From the NCBI GenBank assembly GCA_937934115.1, contig CALHAH010000003.1, forward strand, positions 1-37,500: 37,500 bases of DNA, in the 5' to 3' direction. A program made the position numbers and the translations under genes. Below the pieces are notes generated by a model, which saw only the letters and a list, made by a program, of their open reading frames with translations, ran no database searches and was not told where the DNA came from. Positions within the stretch are counted from its first letter, which is position 1; the number at the start of each line of letters is the position of its first letter. This stretch comes from an uncultured Thermoanaerobaculum sp. (GTDB lineage: Bacteria > Acidobacteriota > Thermoanaerobaculia > Thermoanaerobaculales > Thermoanaerobaculaceae). Below, in pieces: positions 8,157 through 21,784 of the stretch.

Positions 8157-9193
8157 ATGCGCGCCCTGTACTTTGAAGAGCACGGCAGCTTTGAAAACCT
8201 CAAGCTAGGGGAAAGGCCCGATCCCAAACCTGGTCCGGGAGAGGTGGTTATTGGGTTGCAGGCCGCAGCTTTTAACCACCTGGATCTTTTCGTTTTGCGC
8301 GGCTTGCCCGGAATCCCCATCCCCTTGCCTCACATTGGTGGTGCCGACGGGGCTGGGGTGGTGGTGGCCGTAGGGCCTGGGGTCAGCAACGTCCAAGAAG
8401 GTGAGGCCGTGGTTTTCAACCCCGGGATTTGGTGTGGCCAATGTGAGTTTTGCCGCAAGGGGGAGCACTCTTTGTGCGTTGCCTACGGCATCGTGGGCGA
8501 GCACACCGACGGCACCTTTGCCCAGTACGTGAAGGTCAAGGCGGAAGCGTGCTTTCCCAAGCCGGCCCACATGAGTTGGGAGGAAGCCGCCGCTTTCCCT
8601 TTGACGTTTCTCACGGCTTGGCGCATGCTTTTTACAAGGGCACGGCTGCAAGCGGGGGAAACCGTGCTCATCCATGGGATCGGGGGGGGCGTGGCGCAAG
8701 CTGCAACGATTTTGGCCCGTCAAGCCCAAGCTGCGGTCATCGTCACCTCTGCGGACGACGCCAAACTGGAGAAAGCCAAAACCTTGGGAGCTGAACTCAC
8801 CATCAACTACACCCGTGAGGACGTGGCCCGCAAAGTACGGGAGCTCACCAGCAAACGAGGAGTGGACGTGGTGGTGGAGACGGTAGGTAAGGCCACGTGG
8901 ATGAGCAGCTTGCGCTCGGTGGCCAAAGGCGGACGTATTGTGACGTGTGGAGCCACCACCGGCCCCGATCCCACCGAGGAAATCCGCCTCATCTTTTGGA
9001 ACCAGCTCTCGATCCTGGGCTCCACCATGGGCAACCAGAGGGAGTTTGCCGACATGCTGTCGGTGGTTTGCGAAAAAAAGCTCAAGCCGTTGGTGGACCG
9101 GGTGTTCCCGTTGGGCGACGGGGTGGCGGCGTACCGCTACTTGGCTGAAGGGCGGCAGTTCGGGAAGGTGGTCCTGGCCATTAGGGACGGAGC

Positions 9194-9197
<4 letters not shown>
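8157..9197 (+). CDS. Medium-chain dehydrogenase/reductase (zinc-ADH/quinone-reductase superfamily)
   Basis: 346 residues, normal MDR length. A GroES-like N-terminal lobe holds a complete structural-zinc cluster Cys93, Cys96, Cys99, Cys107. The nucleotide-binding Rossmann motif HGIGGGVA is at 173-180. The usual catalytic-zinc ligands are not there: the Cys38-equivalent region reads FNHLDLF and the usual GHE motif is replaced by GGADGAG. It may therefore act as a zinc-independent NAD(P)H-dependent enone or quinone reductase; substrate unknown. The ATG at 8157 has a strong ribosome-binding site. Its stop overlaps the pcnB GTG by 4 bases, so it leads the operon with pcnB, ligA and the sigma54 activator. 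Confidence 0.88.
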
Positions 9198-13865
<4,668 letters not shown>

Positions 13866-13885
13866 AATGGTGAGCGGGAGGGGAC

Positions 13886-14101
13886 ATGGACTTACCGGCT
13901 AAGGTTTTGGTGTACAACCAGCTCCTTAACTTAAACGCCACTGTGGGAACGCTCATGGCCATCCGCCCGGAAGGTTTTTACGAGCTGCGCTTAACTAGCC
14001 AAGGTAAGCTCCACACGGTGTTAGCGCCGGTGGCGTCCACCGCCATCGTTTTTGCCGATCCCGAACCGGAGGTACTCCCGGAGGACCTGATCGAGCGCTA
14101 G
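13886..14101 (+). CDS. Small protein of unknown function (71 residues)
   Basis: I do not recognise this protein. It is soluble-looking, with alternating hydrophobic strands (VLVYNQLL, TVGTLMAI, GFYELRL, HTVLAPV, TAIVFA) and an acidic C-terminus (PEPEVLPEDLIER), a pattern consistent with a small beta-barrel; that is inference. The ATG has a good ribosome-binding site (GGGAGGGG) 20 bases after the sigma54-activator stop, and a TAGAAT box suggests it can be transcribed alone. Its TAG stop shares the palindrome CTAG with the stop of the convergent NUDIX gene. Confidence 0.65.
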   Translation: MDLPAKVLVYNQLLNLNATVGTLMAIRPEGFYELRLTSQGKLHTVLAPVASTAIVFADPEPEVLPEDLIER

Positions 14102-14508
14102 CAGTCGTTTTCTTCCGTGGGGAAACCGGCATCCTTAAGGATGCGGGCATGGTCAAAGGCCAAAGAAACCCCAAAAAGCTCAGGGAAAAAGCGGGCCACT
14201 GCCGCATCGTCCCCTCCGGCCAGCTGGCCGCCCAGAGGTTGGCAGACGTACACCACCGAGACCGTGTGCCCCCGGGGGTCACGGCCGGGTTGGGAGTAAA
14301 CCCCAAAAAGCGCGACCACACGCACCGAAAGCCCGGTTTCCTCGGCTACTTCCCGCACCACCGCGTGCTCGCAGCTTTCCCCCTCTTCCACAAACCCCCC
14401 GGGCAGCGCCCAAAAGCCAGCAAACGGTTCGTTTTTGCGCTGCACCAAGAGCACTCCCCGTTGCGGGTGCACCACCAAAGCGTCCACGGTGAGCTTGGGT
14501 CCTTTCAT
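14098..14508 (-). CDS. NUDIX hydrolase
   Basis: 136-residue single-domain NUDIX protein. The Nudix box is complete: GGFVEEGE, then REVAEETGL (GX5EX7REUXEEXGU). The lead-in LLVQRKNEPFAGFWALPGG resembles ADP-ribose pyrophosphatase-type members more than classical MutT, so hydrolysis of a nucleoside diphosphate derivative is likely but the substrate is open. The start is the ATG at 14508, overlapping the mutY stop (ATGA) with AGGAG upstream; an extended frame to 14601 runs through mutY and is rejected. Overlap with mutY suggests translational coupling and possibly a role in oxidised-nucleotide clean-up. Confidence 0.9.
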   Translation of the reverse strand: MKGPKLTVDALVVHPQRGVLLVQRKNEPFAGFWALPGGFVEEGESCEHAVVREVAEETGLSVRVVALFGVYSQPGRDPRGHTVSVVYVCQPLGGQLAGGDDAAVARFFPELFGVSLAFDHARILKDAGFPTEENDC

Positions 14509-15560
14509 GGGGCTTCTCCTTTTGCGCGACTTCTGTGGGCCAAGCGGGCCAGCTTTTCCGCCAGCGAGGAGGTGGGCAACAAAGCCGATGGTGAGGCCCA
14601 CCGGAAGCCGTTGGCTTCCTCCCGTACGCCCAAGGGCGGCGCCGCGCGGAAGAGCAGCACCGTGATACGGCGATGGGTAATGTGGTGGCGCAGGCTACCC
14701 ACCAAGCTTGGGTTTGCCACAAGACCGGCTTCTTGCGCCAAGATGGCGGCGCGGTACTGGGGGTCCCCGTCCCCGCGGTGCAACGGTGGCAGCCAAAGAC
14801 CCAAAAGCGGCGGCTCGGTAAGCTGGCGGAGCAACACTTCACCCGCGGCGTTTTCCACCCAAAGGGCTACCCACGTTGGGGTTTCCTTGGTACGAGCAGG
14901 TTGGGGCAGGGGGAAGGCTGATGGCTTTCCGCCACGGAAGGCCGCACAGTGAGTCGCCCACGGGCATATGGCGCACTGGGGCTGTTGCGGCGTGCAGACC
15001 GTGGCTCCCAGCTCCATGAGCGCTTCGAAGATTTCGGGCGTGGGGTGCGTCGCTACCAGCTTCCGCGCGAAGGCGTGGGCTTGGGCGGAAAGGGTGGGGC
15101 TTCTTAGCACGCTGTTCACGGCAAAAAGGCGGGCGGTGATGCGGCAAAGGTTGCCGTCCACGGGTGGTGTCAGTTCACCGAAGGCAAAAGCTGCTACCGC
15201 GGCAGCGGTATAGGGTCCCATTCCCGGGAGCCGAACCAGCTCGCTGGAACTACGCGGCCACCCTCGCGCTGCTACCTCGCGTGCTAGGCGGTGGAGGAGA
15301 CGAGCGCGGCGGTAGTAGCCAAGGCCCGCGAAGGCAGCCACCACCTCGTCTTCGCTCGCCGCTGCCAGTAAATCCAGGGTGGGGAAGCGCTCAAGAAAAC
15401 GGGGGAAAAGCACGGCCACCCTGGACGCCTGGGTTTGTTGGAGCATCACCTCGGCAACCAAAACCAGGTAAGGATCACGAGGGAACGGCGTGCGCCACGG
15501 GAACCTCCGTCGGTGCTGAGAAAACCAGGCAAGCAGAGGGCCAGCTTCCACGCTGCTCAT
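14505..15560 (-). CDS. mutY: Adenine DNA glycosylase MutY
   Basis: 351-residue base-excision repair enzyme that removes adenine mispaired with 8-oxoguanine. The HhH-GPD core has EVMLQQTQ with the catalytic Glu, LPGMGPYTA as the helix-hairpin-helix, and VDGN with the catalytic Asp. A [4Fe-4S] cluster motif Cys-x6-Cys-x2-Cys-x5-Cys follows, within CTPQQPQCAICPWATHC. The C-terminal third is the NUDIX-like 8-oxoG recognition domain. The start ATG at 15560 is only 22 bases from the divergent DnaC-like gene. Its stop overlaps the NUDIX hydrolase start. Confidence 0.95.
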   Translation of the reverse strand: MSSVEAGPLLAWFSQHRRRFPWRTPFPRDPYLVLVAEVMLQQTQASRVAVLFPRFLERFPTLDLLAAASEDEVVAAFAGLGYYRRARLLHRLAREVAARGWPRSSSELVRLPGMGPYTAAAVAAFAFGELTPPVDGNLCRITARLFAVNSVLRSPTLSAQAHAFARKLVATHPTPEIFEALMELGATVCTPQQPQCAICPWATHCAAFRGGKPSAFPLPQPARTKETPTWVALWVENAAGEVLLRQLTEPPLLGLWLPPLHRGDGDPQYRAAILAQEAGLVANPSLVGSLRHHITHRRITVLLFRAAPPLGVREEANGFRWASPSALLPTSSLAEKLARLAHRSRAKGEAP

Positions 15561-15570
15561 GGTAGCGCGC

Positions 15571-15576
15571 TAGAAT
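15571..15576 (+). promoter_or_regulatory. Candidate -10 box of the DnaC-like gene
   Basis: TAGAAT lies 6 bases before the GTG at 15583 inside the 22-base gap to mutY. No Shine-Dalgarno site follows it and there is no clear -35, so a leaderless transcript is suggested. Confidence 0.4.
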
Positions 15577-15582
15577 CCTCCC

Positions 15583-16311
15583 GTGAGCCGCAAGGTGGAA
15601 GAAGTGTGCGAGCAGTGCGACGGCACGGGCTTCCGGGTGGAGGCGAGGGACGGGCGGTGGGTTAGCGTTCCCTGCCACTGTCGGCAGCAGCTGGGGGTGG
15701 AGTTTGCCTTTCGAGAAGCTCATATTCCTGAGCGCTTCCGCCACTGTACTTTGGAAAACTTCAAGCTTTGGAACCCCAACGATCCCACGCTAGGTCAAGC
15801 TAAACGCCGGACTCAGGAGTTCGTGGAAGCCTTCCCCCTGGTGCAAAAAGGCTTGCTGTTTATGGGGAGGTGCGGGACCGGCAAGACCCACCTGGCGGTG
15901 GCGGCGTTGTCGGAACTGATCCGTCGGCACCGCATCCGCGGCCTTTTTGTGAGCTTTTCGGAACTGGTGATGCAGCTGCAAATGTCCATTGACGGGTCGG
16001 GCCCCAGCCGTGCCGACATCTTGGACCCCGTTTTGAGCTCTGAGCTTTTGGTGCTGGACGAGCTGGGGGCCACTCGACCCACCCCTTGGGTCATGGATGT
16101 GCTGTACTACGTGCTCAACACCCGGTACATGCACAAGCGGCTCACCCTCTGCACCACCAACTACACTGACGCCGCCAACCGCGAACGGGGGGAGGAAACC
16201 TTGGCGGATCGCCTCTCAGTTCCCGTGCGTTCCCGCCTTTTTGAGATGTGCGAGGAGGTGCGACTTTACGGCGATGATTTCCGTGAGCACACGGCAAGGC
16301 AGCGGCGCTAG
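15583..16311 (+). CDS. DnaC/IstB-like ATPase with N-terminal zinc motif
   Basis: 242 residues. An N-terminal Cys motif (CEQCDG, then CHC at about 31-33) resembles a DnaJ-type or DnaC-like zinc site. It is followed by an AAA+ ATPase with Walker A GRCGTGKTHLA, a Walker B region LLVLDELGA, and a sensor-1-like TTNY. Relatives load the replicative helicase (DnaC/DnaI) or help transposases (IstB). No transposase is nearby, so a helicase-loader-type role is more likely, but this is inference. The GTG at 15583 is chosen because the Cys motif begins right after it. It is the first gene of the six-gene plus-strand run ending at 21045; the SpoIID-like gene starts 9 bases after its stop. Confidence 0.82.
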   Translation: MSRKVEEVCEQCDGTGFRVEARDGRWVSVPCHCRQQLGVEFAFREAHIPERFRHCTLENFKLWNPNDPTLGQAKRRTQEFVEAFPLVQKGLLFMGRCGTGKTHLAVAALSELIRRHRIRGLFVSFSELVMQLQMSIDGSGPSRADILDPVLSSELLVLDELGATRPTPWVMDVLYYVLNTRYMHKRLTLCTTNYTDAANRERGEETLADRLSVPVRSRLFEMCEEVRLYGDDFREHTARQRR

Positions 16312-16320
16312 GGGTGTGGC

Positions 16321-18222
16321 GTGAGGTGGAAGGCTTTTTTGGCAGGGTTGGCCGTAGCGGTGAGCTTGGCGGCGCGGGGTGGCAGCGGCGCTGAGCAAGG
16401 GCAAGGGCTGCTCCTGCGCGTGGGGCTTTCTGTGACTGGGACGCCGCAGTTTCCCGAGTTGGGCCGCCGGTTCGAGGTGCGTGGAGGCTCGTCACGGGAT
16501 ATGCTGCGCGGACCCCTCACGGTACGCAGCGAGCCCCCGCAGCTAGCAGCGCAAGTGGGGGTTTTTGCAGACGAAAAAAACGCCCGAGCCTTTCTGGTTC
16601 GCCTTCAGGCCTTGGGTTTTGCCGCCGAGCTTGCCCCAGGGGGTGGAAAATACCGGGTTTTGGTGCCTGTCCCCGCAGGACTTTCGTACCCTCAGCTGCA
16701 AGCCCAGCTCCAGCAAGCTGGTTTTTCGGCAACTCCCAGGCCAAGGCGGCCAGGGAGCGTGGAAGTACTGGGCGGGGAGGGTGGTGTGGTGCGGGGAGAG
16801 GCGGTGACGGTGACCCCGGTGGATCCGCTACCGGTGATGGTGGGAAGCCGGCGCTACCGCGGCAGCTTCCTGTGTTTGCCCAGCGAGCAAGGACCGGTGG
16901 TGGTCAACACCATTCCGTTGGAGGATTACCTGTTAGGGGTGGTACCCGCGGAAATGGGGCCCAAGAGCTTCCCTCACCTGGAAGCCCTTAAAGCCCAAGC
17001 CGTGGCTGCCCGCAGCTACGCCTTGGCGCAAGTAGGAGCCCATGCCTCGCGAGGGTTTGACCTTTGCGACCAGGAGCATTGTCAGGTGTACCTGGGAGCG
17101 GATGGGGAGGAAGCGCTGGCTTCGCAAGCGGTGGCTGAAACCCGCGGTGAGGTTCTGGTGTTTGGAGATAAGGTGGTGCGCGCGTACTTTCACTCCACCT
17201 GCGGCGGGCACACCGAAGCGGCGAGGGAGGTCTTCCCCAAAGAGCAAGCCCCGTACCTGCCGGGAGTTCCCTGTTTTGGCGAGGTGGTGCAGCTAGGCGT
17301 GGGGCAGCAAAGCCAACGTTTAGACGGGCGAGGTAGGCTTGCCTTTTTAGTTCGCCACCTGGTGGGACGTGAAAACGTTCGCACCCCTTTGGAATTTGCG
17401 CAAGCGCTTGGGCAAAAGCACGGGCGTACCCCGGAAGAAGCCCTGGGGTTGCCGGATTTCTGGCCGCTTTTTACGGCCAAGAGGGGCGTTGCCGCGCTTT
17501 TGTGGCATTTTCGCTTACTTCCGGCGGAGGGTGCAGGGAGTGAGCCGTGGGCCGAGGTGTTGCAACTGGCGCGGCTTTCTGGAGCCGTGTGGGTGCGGGA
17601 AGGTGTGGTGGTGGGGGGAGAAGATGGGCCACGATGGCGGCAAGCCACGGGCGGAAACGAGTTAGCGGTGCAGGGGACGGCGGTGCTGTGGCAGGTGGAG
17701 GGAGAGCTGCGGGTAGGGGCAGGGGAAGCCCTGGCCGGCAGCCCCGCGAGGCTTTGGTGCACGTCCCGTGGGTGCCCTGTGCTGGAAGTGGAGGCAAGCC
17801 CCGCTGCCGATGCCCGAGCAAACTTCCGGGGTTGGATGCGGGAATGGGATGCCACAAAGTTGGCCTCCCAGCTGGGGGTCGCTCACGTGCAAGAACTTGC
17901 AGTTACCCAACGCACGGCAACGGGCAGGGTTTCGGCGGTTGCGGTGGGCGGTTCCTGGGGGAGGAAAACGCTTTCCGGAGTGGAGCTTCGTCGCCTGCTG
18001 GGCTTGCCATCCACGTGGTTTGTGGTGGCCGGTCGCGAGGAAATTGGGGAGCTCCGCTTTCGCTTTTTTGGCAAGGGATGGGGCCACGGTGTGGGGTTGT
18101 GTCAAAACGGTGCGTACGGTTTGAGCTTAGGGGGCTGGAACTACCGGCGCATCTTGACGCACTATTATCCTGGCACCCAGGTTGTTCGCTGGGCCGAAGC
18201 GGCACAGGAGGGGGGATCATGA
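16321..18222 (+). CDS. SpoIID/LytB-domain secreted cell-wall protein with SPOR-like region
   Basis: 633 residues. It starts with a signal peptide ([19 protein letters not shown]). A SPOR-like segment (about 60-145) could bind denuded peptidoglycan. The SpoIID/LytB domain shows [27 protein letters not shown] and STCGGHTE, and ends with [15 protein letters not shown] near the C-terminus. SpoIID cleaves denuded glycan strands in sporulating bacteria; in non-sporulating Gram-negatives the domain is linked to cell-wall remodelling or amidase activation. A long middle segment (about 330-530) is not assigned. The GTG start lies 9 bases after the DnaC-like stop; its stop overlaps the acyl-CoA dehydrogenase ATG. 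Confidence 0.88.
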   Translation: MRWKAFLAGLAVAVSLAARGGSGAEQGQGLLLRVGLSVTGTPQFPELGRRFEVRGGSSRDMLRGPLTVRSEPPQLAAQVGVFADEKNARAFLVRLQALGFAAELAPGGGKYRVLVPVPAGLSYPQLQAQLQQAGFSATPRPRRPGSVEVLGGEGGVVRGEAVTVTPVDPLPVMVGSRRYRGSFLCLPSEQGPVVVNTIPLEDYLLGVVPAEMGPKSFPHLEALKAQAVAARSYALAQVGAHASRGFDLCDQEHCQVYLGADGEEALASQAVAETRGEVLVFGDKVVRAYFHSTCGGHTEAAREVFPKEQAPYLPGVPCFGEVVQLGVGQQSQRLDGRGRLAFLVRHLVGRENVRTPLEFAQALGQKHGRTPEEALGLPDFWPLFTAKRGVAALLWHFRLLPAEGAGSEPWAEVLQLARLSGAVWVREGVVVGGEDGPRWRQATGGNELAVQGTAVLWQVEGELRVGAGEALAGSPARLWCTSRGCPVLEVEASPAADARANFRGWMREWDATKLASQLGVAHVQELAVTQRTATGRVSAVAVGGSWGRKTLSGVELRRLLGLPSTWFVVAGREEIGELRFRFFGKGWGHGVGLCQNGAYGLSLGGWNYRRILTHYYPGTQVVRWAEAAQEGGS

Positions 18223-19373
18223 GCCAAAAAGAAGCAGCCGTTTCTGTGGAGGAATTGCGGGAGCTGGTGCGCGAGTTTGCACGTCGGGAAATCGCCCCAC
18301 ACGTGCGGAGGTGGGACGAGGCCTCGGTGTTCCCGCGGGAGATCTTTGCGCAACTGGGGCAAATGGGGCTTTTGGGGATAATGGTCCCCGAGGAGTACGG
18401 CGGCGCTGGCCTTTCCTACCGCCATGCCATTGCTGCCATTGAAGAGCTGGCAGCAGTGGAACCGGGCATTGCCCTTTCCGTTGCTGCCCACAACTCCCTG
18501 TGCACCGGACACATCCTGGCCTTTGGCCGTGAAGCGCAAAAGCGTCAATGGCTGCCGCGCTTGGCTTCCGGGAAAACCATGGGGGCTTGGGCGCTGACGG
18601 AACCGGAGTCCGGCTCCGACGCTGCCTCTTTAAGGACCCGGGCACGGAAGGTGGAGGGGGGTTGGGTGCTTTCAGGATCCAAGGCTTTTACCACCCACGC
18701 TTCGGTTGCTGAGGTGGCGGTGGTCATGGCCCGTTCGAAGGACGTACCGGGGCCGGCAGGCATTTCCGCTTTCATCGTGCCGTTGGCCAGCCCGGGGGTG
18801 GTGCGCGGCAAGAAGGAAGACAAGCTGGGCATGCGCACGTCCGACACGGCGTCCCTCATCCTGGAGGACTGTTTCGTCAGTGAAGACGCACTGGTGGGCG
18901 GAGAGGGCGAGGGGTACACGCAAGCCATGGCGGTCTTAGAAGGTGGTCGGGTGGGCATTGCCGCCTTGGGTGTGGGTATTGCCCGCGGAGCCTTGGATGC
19001 CGCCGTTGCTTACGCCAAAAGCCGTAAGCAGTTCAACTTGCCACTGACAGCGTTTGAGGCCATCCGCTTTAAGCTGGCGGACATGGCGACGTGGCTGGAT
19101 GCCGCCCGGCTTTTGACCGAAAAGGCCGCAGAACTCAAAGATCGCGGTTTCCCGTGTGGGCGGTTGGCCAGCGAAGCCAAGCTTTTTGCATCCGAGGTAG
19201 CAGTGAAGGCTGCCGAAGAAGCCATTCAAATTCACGGTGGTTATGGCTATACCCGCGACTACCCTGTGGAAAAGCTGTGGCGGGACGCCAAGCTCTGCAC
19301 CATTGGCGAGGGTACCAGTGAGATCCAAAGGCTCATCATCTCCAAGGAGCTGATTACCAGTGGCGGAGCTTGA
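18219..19373 (+). CDS. Acyl-CoA dehydrogenase
   Basis: 384-residue FAD enzyme of the acyl-CoA dehydrogenase family. Seen: [10 protein letters not shown] near residue 50, the substrate/FAD motif [12 protein letters not shown], the mid-domain KLGMRTSDT, and the C-terminal signature [23 protein letters not shown] (shown in parts) followed by the putative catalytic Glu in IGEGTSEIQ. It oxidises an acyl-CoA to the 2-enoyl-CoA and passes electrons to ETF. Chain-length preference is unknown; its place beside MeaB and methylmalonyl-CoA epimerase suggests short or branched chains from amino-acid breakdown. The ATG at 18219 overlaps the SpoIID-like stop and has CAGGAGGGGG upstream. Confidence 0.94.
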   Translation: MSQKEAAVSVEELRELVREFARREIAPHVRRWDEASVFPREIFAQLGQMGLLGIMVPEEYGGAGLSYRHAIAAIEELAAVEPGIALSVAAHNSLCTGHILAFGREAQKRQWLPRLASGKTMGAWALTEPESGSDAASLRTRARKVEGGWVLSGSKAFTTHASVAEVAVVMARSKDVPGPAGISAFIVPLASPGVVRGKKEDKLGMRTSDTASLILEDCFVSEDALVGGEGEGYTQAMAVLEGGRVGIAALGVGIARGALDAAVAYAKSRKQFNLPLTAFEAIRFKLADMATWLDAARLLTEKAAELKDRGFPCGRLASEAKLFASEVAVKAAEEAIQIHGGYGYTRDYPVEKLWRDAKLCTIGEGTSEIQRLIISKELITSGGA

Positions 19374-20301
19374 GGCCATCCTGAGGGGGGTGGTGGCCGG
19401 TTTTCCCCGGGCCTTGGGCCGTGCTTTGAGCTGGGTGGAAAACGGCCATCCCGCCGGGCGGGAGCTTTTGCGGCGTTTGCCCAGGCGCCAGGGGTGGCTC
19501 CCCACCGTGGGGTTCACCGGTCCCCCAGGGGCGGGGAAGAGCACCCTCATCGAGCACGTGGGGCTTCGCCTGCAAGGGCGAGGGGAGCGGGTGGCGGTGC
19601 TGGCGGTGGATCCCTCCAGTCCTTTTTCCGGTGGGGCCCTCTTGGCTGACCGCCTGCGCATGCCGCGCTTGGTGGCGGCCGGCGGTTTTGTGCGATCCCT
19701 GGCTACCCGTGGGGCTCTTGGCGGACTGGCGGCGGCCTGCGCCGATTGCCTCGAGGTTCTGCGGGCAGCACCTTTTTCCTGGGTGCTGGTGGAAACCGTG
19801 GGTGTGGGGCAAGACGAGGTGGATGTGGCTTCGGTGGTGGATACCGTTGTGCTCCTGCAGGTGCCGGGATTGGGGGATGACGTGCAGTTGGCAAAAGCAG
19901 GAGTGATGGAAATTGCCCACGTTTTTGTGGTGAACAAGAAAGACCGCCCGGGAGCTGCCGATGTAGTGCAGATGTTGGCGTCGCTCCTGCCACCTCCGGC
20001 GCCGGCGGCTTGGCGCCCCCCGGTCTTGCCGGTGGCCGCCACCACCGGCGAGGGCGTGGACGAGCTGGTGGCAACTTTGGAGGAGCACCAGCGCTTTCTT
20101 GCCACTTCCGGGCATCACCAGGTGCTTTCCTGGGAGCGGGCGGAAAGGAGGCTGTCAGCTATCCTTGCGGATCTTTTGCCGCGAAGGGCGAAGCAGCAAA
20201 CTGAGAGCTGGCGGCAGGCGGTGGCGGCGGTGGTTGAGGGCCGGGAGGATCCCCTGACGGTTGCAGAAAAGCTCCTACAATGCCATAGGGGGAACGGATG
20301 A
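19360..20301 (+). CDS. meaB: MeaB/ArgK G-protein chaperone of methylmalonyl-CoA mutase
   Basis: 313-residue SIMIBI-class GTPase. Walker [10 protein letters not shown] is at 54-62; further motifs are VDPSSPF, the switch region ETVGVGQ and the guanine-specificity motif NKKD. Known MeaB proteins gate B12 loading and protect methylmalonyl-CoA mutase from inactivation. The mutase itself is not in this window. The GTG at 19360 overlaps the acyl-CoA dehydrogenase by 14 bases; the stop overlaps the epimerase ATG by 4 bases, so all three are probably co-translated. Confidence 0.94.
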   Translation: MAELEAILRGVVAGFPRALGRALSWVENGHPAGRELLRRLPRRQGWLPTVGFTGPPGAGKSTLIEHVGLRLQGRGERVAVLAVDPSSPFSGGALLADRLRMPRLVAAGGFVRSLATRGALGGLAAACADCLEVLRAAPFSWVLVETVGVGQDEVDVASVVDTVVLLQVPGLGDDVQLAKAGVMEIAHVFVVNKKDRPGAADVVQMLASLLPPPAPAAWRPPVLPVAATTGEGVDELVATLEEHQRFLATSGHHQVLSWERAERRLSAILADLLPRRAKQQTESWRQAVAAVVEGREDPLTVAEKLLQCHRGNG

Positions 20302-20702
20302 TCCGCGGCTTGCATCACGTGGGGATAGCGGTCCAAAACCTCGAAAAAGCAACCCAGGCTTACCAAGCCCTGGGGCTGGTGGTGGAAAAGGTGGAAACCG
20401 TGGCAAGCGAGCAGGTGCGGGTGGCGTTCTTGCCGGTGGGGGAAACCCACATTGAGCTCCTGGAGCCCACCACTCCCACCTCACCGGTAGCCAGGTTTTT
20501 GGAAAAACGCGGACCGGGTGTGCACCACCTTTGTTTCCTTGTGGATGATGTGGGAGAAGCCATGGCCGCCGCCAAGGGGTCAGGCCTGGTGCTCTTGAGT
20601 GAAAGCCCCAGGGTGGGAGCTGGGGGATCTCGGGTATGTTTTATTCACCCTAAAAGCGTGGGGGGTGTGCTGGTGGAGCTTTGGCAGGATGACCATGCGT
20701 GA
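20298..20702 (+). CDS. mce: Methylmalonyl-CoA epimerase
   Basis: 134-residue vicinal-oxygen-chelate protein. Two beta-alpha-beta-beta-beta units are visible, with candidate metal ligands His7 (LHHVGIAV), Glu53 (HIELLEP), His76 or His77 (GVHHLCF) and Glu127 (VLVELWQ). It interconverts (S)- and (R)-methylmalonyl-CoA in propionate metabolism. The direct overlap with meaB strongly supports this assignment over other VOC enzymes. The following unknown gene starts inside its end. Confidence 0.94.
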   Translation: MIRGLHHVGIAVQNLEKATQAYQALGLVVEKVETVASEQVRVAFLPVGETHIELLEPTTPTSPVARFLEKRGPGVHHLCFLVDDVGEAMAAAKGSGLVLLSESPRVGAGGSRVCFIHPKSVGGVLVELWQDDHA

Positions 20703-21045
20703 GGGCTCGCTGGTGGTGGTTTCCTTGGCTTCCCCCAGGGAGAAGTTCTGGGGGGTTTTGCTTTCCCTTTCCGCTTCCGGGGTGATTTTGCGTGGTCTGC
20801 CGTTGGAAGCCTTTGAGGACTTCCTGCTGCAGTGTGCCCCAGGCGCCCGCACGTTACCGCAGGCGCGGCTGGGGGCTACCACCGTGTTTTTTCCAGCGCA
20901 CAGGATCGAGCGCATTGAACTGGATGAAACGGCGGGAGCGGTGGAGGGCTTTGCGGACCGTTTTCGCCGGCTGGTGGGTCGGGACCCGCACGTGGATCTG
21001 TTGGGGGAAGAAAACCTACCCATGCCCCCGCGCCCCGAAATGTAA
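20695..21045 (+). CDS. Unknown protein linked to the methylmalonyl-CoA module
   Basis: 116 residues, not recognised. It is soluble and predicted mixed alpha/beta, starting REGSLVVVSLASPREKFWG, with a possible amphipathic helix (AFEDFLLQ), an FFPAHRIERIELDE stretch and a C-terminal FADRFRRLVGRD. The ATG at 20695 overlaps the epimerase end by 8 bases; an in-frame ATG at 20689 is possible, but the spacing to AGG at 20686 favours the later codon. As the last gene of a tightly overlapped operon it may assist the pathway; that is only gene-context inference. One base separates its stop from the convergent methyltransferase stop. Confidence 0.7.
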   Translation: MREGSLVVVSLASPREKFWGVLLSLSASGVILRGLPLEAFEDFLLQCAPGARTLPQARLGATTVFFPAHRIERIELDETAGAVEGFADRFRRLVGRDPHVDLLGEENLPMPPRPEM

Positions 21046-21046
21046 G

Positions 21047-21784
21047 CTACGCCTTTTTGTCCTCTTTCCCCCAGGCGCGAGTGGCCAAAAACGCAATGTG
21101 CGCGGCCAGCGCGTGCAGGATCTTCACCTCCCGGCCGGAAGGCAAGCCCCGACCTACCACCCGCCGGATTTGATCAAAAACCCGGCGGGGGTTGTTGGGG
21201 TCTAAGAACTTGCTGGCCAAAAGCACCTCCTGGAGGTGGGCCAAGGCCTTTTCCACCTCTTCCCGGGTGGCGGGGAGATCCTCGCGCAGGCGAGGCTGGC
21301 TGGGTTGATAGCTGCCTTTGGAAAGCACGGCCAGCGCCACTGCTGCAGCTTGTGCCAAGTTCATCACGGGAAAAGCGGGGTTGGTGGGGATGGTGGCCAG
21401 GTGCGAGCACAGGGCCAGCTCCTCACGGCTCAAACCGCCACGTTCGGGCCCAAAGACCAATGCCACCGGTGCAATCTGTCCCGCCAAAAGCGCGGCCAAA
21501 TCCCACACCGAGCAAACACCCCGTGGGTCTCGCTCGCGCAGGGAAGTGAAACCCACAGCTACGGGAAAGGGGGCTACGGCCTCGGCGAGCGTCGGGGTTT
21601 GCTGCAAAGGCACGGCGTGCTCGGCACCCATGGCCATGCGCACCAACTCCATGTCCGAAAGATGGCACTGGGGATCTACCACCAGCAAGCGTCGGGCACC
21701 AAAATTGGCGGCAGCTCGAAGGACCGAGCCCACGTTCCCCGGGTAACGGGGCCGCACGAGTATCGGCACCAGCTCAAACCTCAC
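21047..21784 (-). CDS. TrmJ/SpoU-type RNA ribose 2'-O-methyltransferase
   Basis: 245-residue SPOUT methyltransferase of the TrmH/TrmJ group. The N-terminus VRPRYPGNVGSVLRAAANFG and the SAM-knot motifs LVFGPERGGLS and IPTNPAFPVMNLAQA are clear. An extra C-terminal helical domain fits TrmJ, which methylates position 32 of tRNAs, but the specificity is not proven. The start is the GTG at 21784, overlapping the exporter stop (GTGA); the longer frame to 22192 is antisense of the exporter and is rejected. Confidence 0.87.
   Translation of the reverse strand: MRFELVPILVRPRYPGNVGSVLRAAANFGARRLLVVDPQCHLSDMELVRMAMGAEHAVPLQQTPTLAEAVAPFPVAVGFTSLRERDPRGVCSVWDLAALLAGQIAPVALVFGPERGGLSREELALCSHLATIPTNPAFPVMNLAQAAAVALAVLSKGSYQPSQPRLREDLPATREEVEKALAHLQEVLLASKFLDPNNPRRVFDQIRRVVGRGLPSGREVKILHALAAHIAFLATRAWGKEDKKA

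Noticed and set aside
15583-16311. IstB transposition helper and hence an IS element
   Set aside because: No transposase, inverted repeats or target duplications are near, and the N-terminal zinc motif fits a cellular DnaC-like ATPase.
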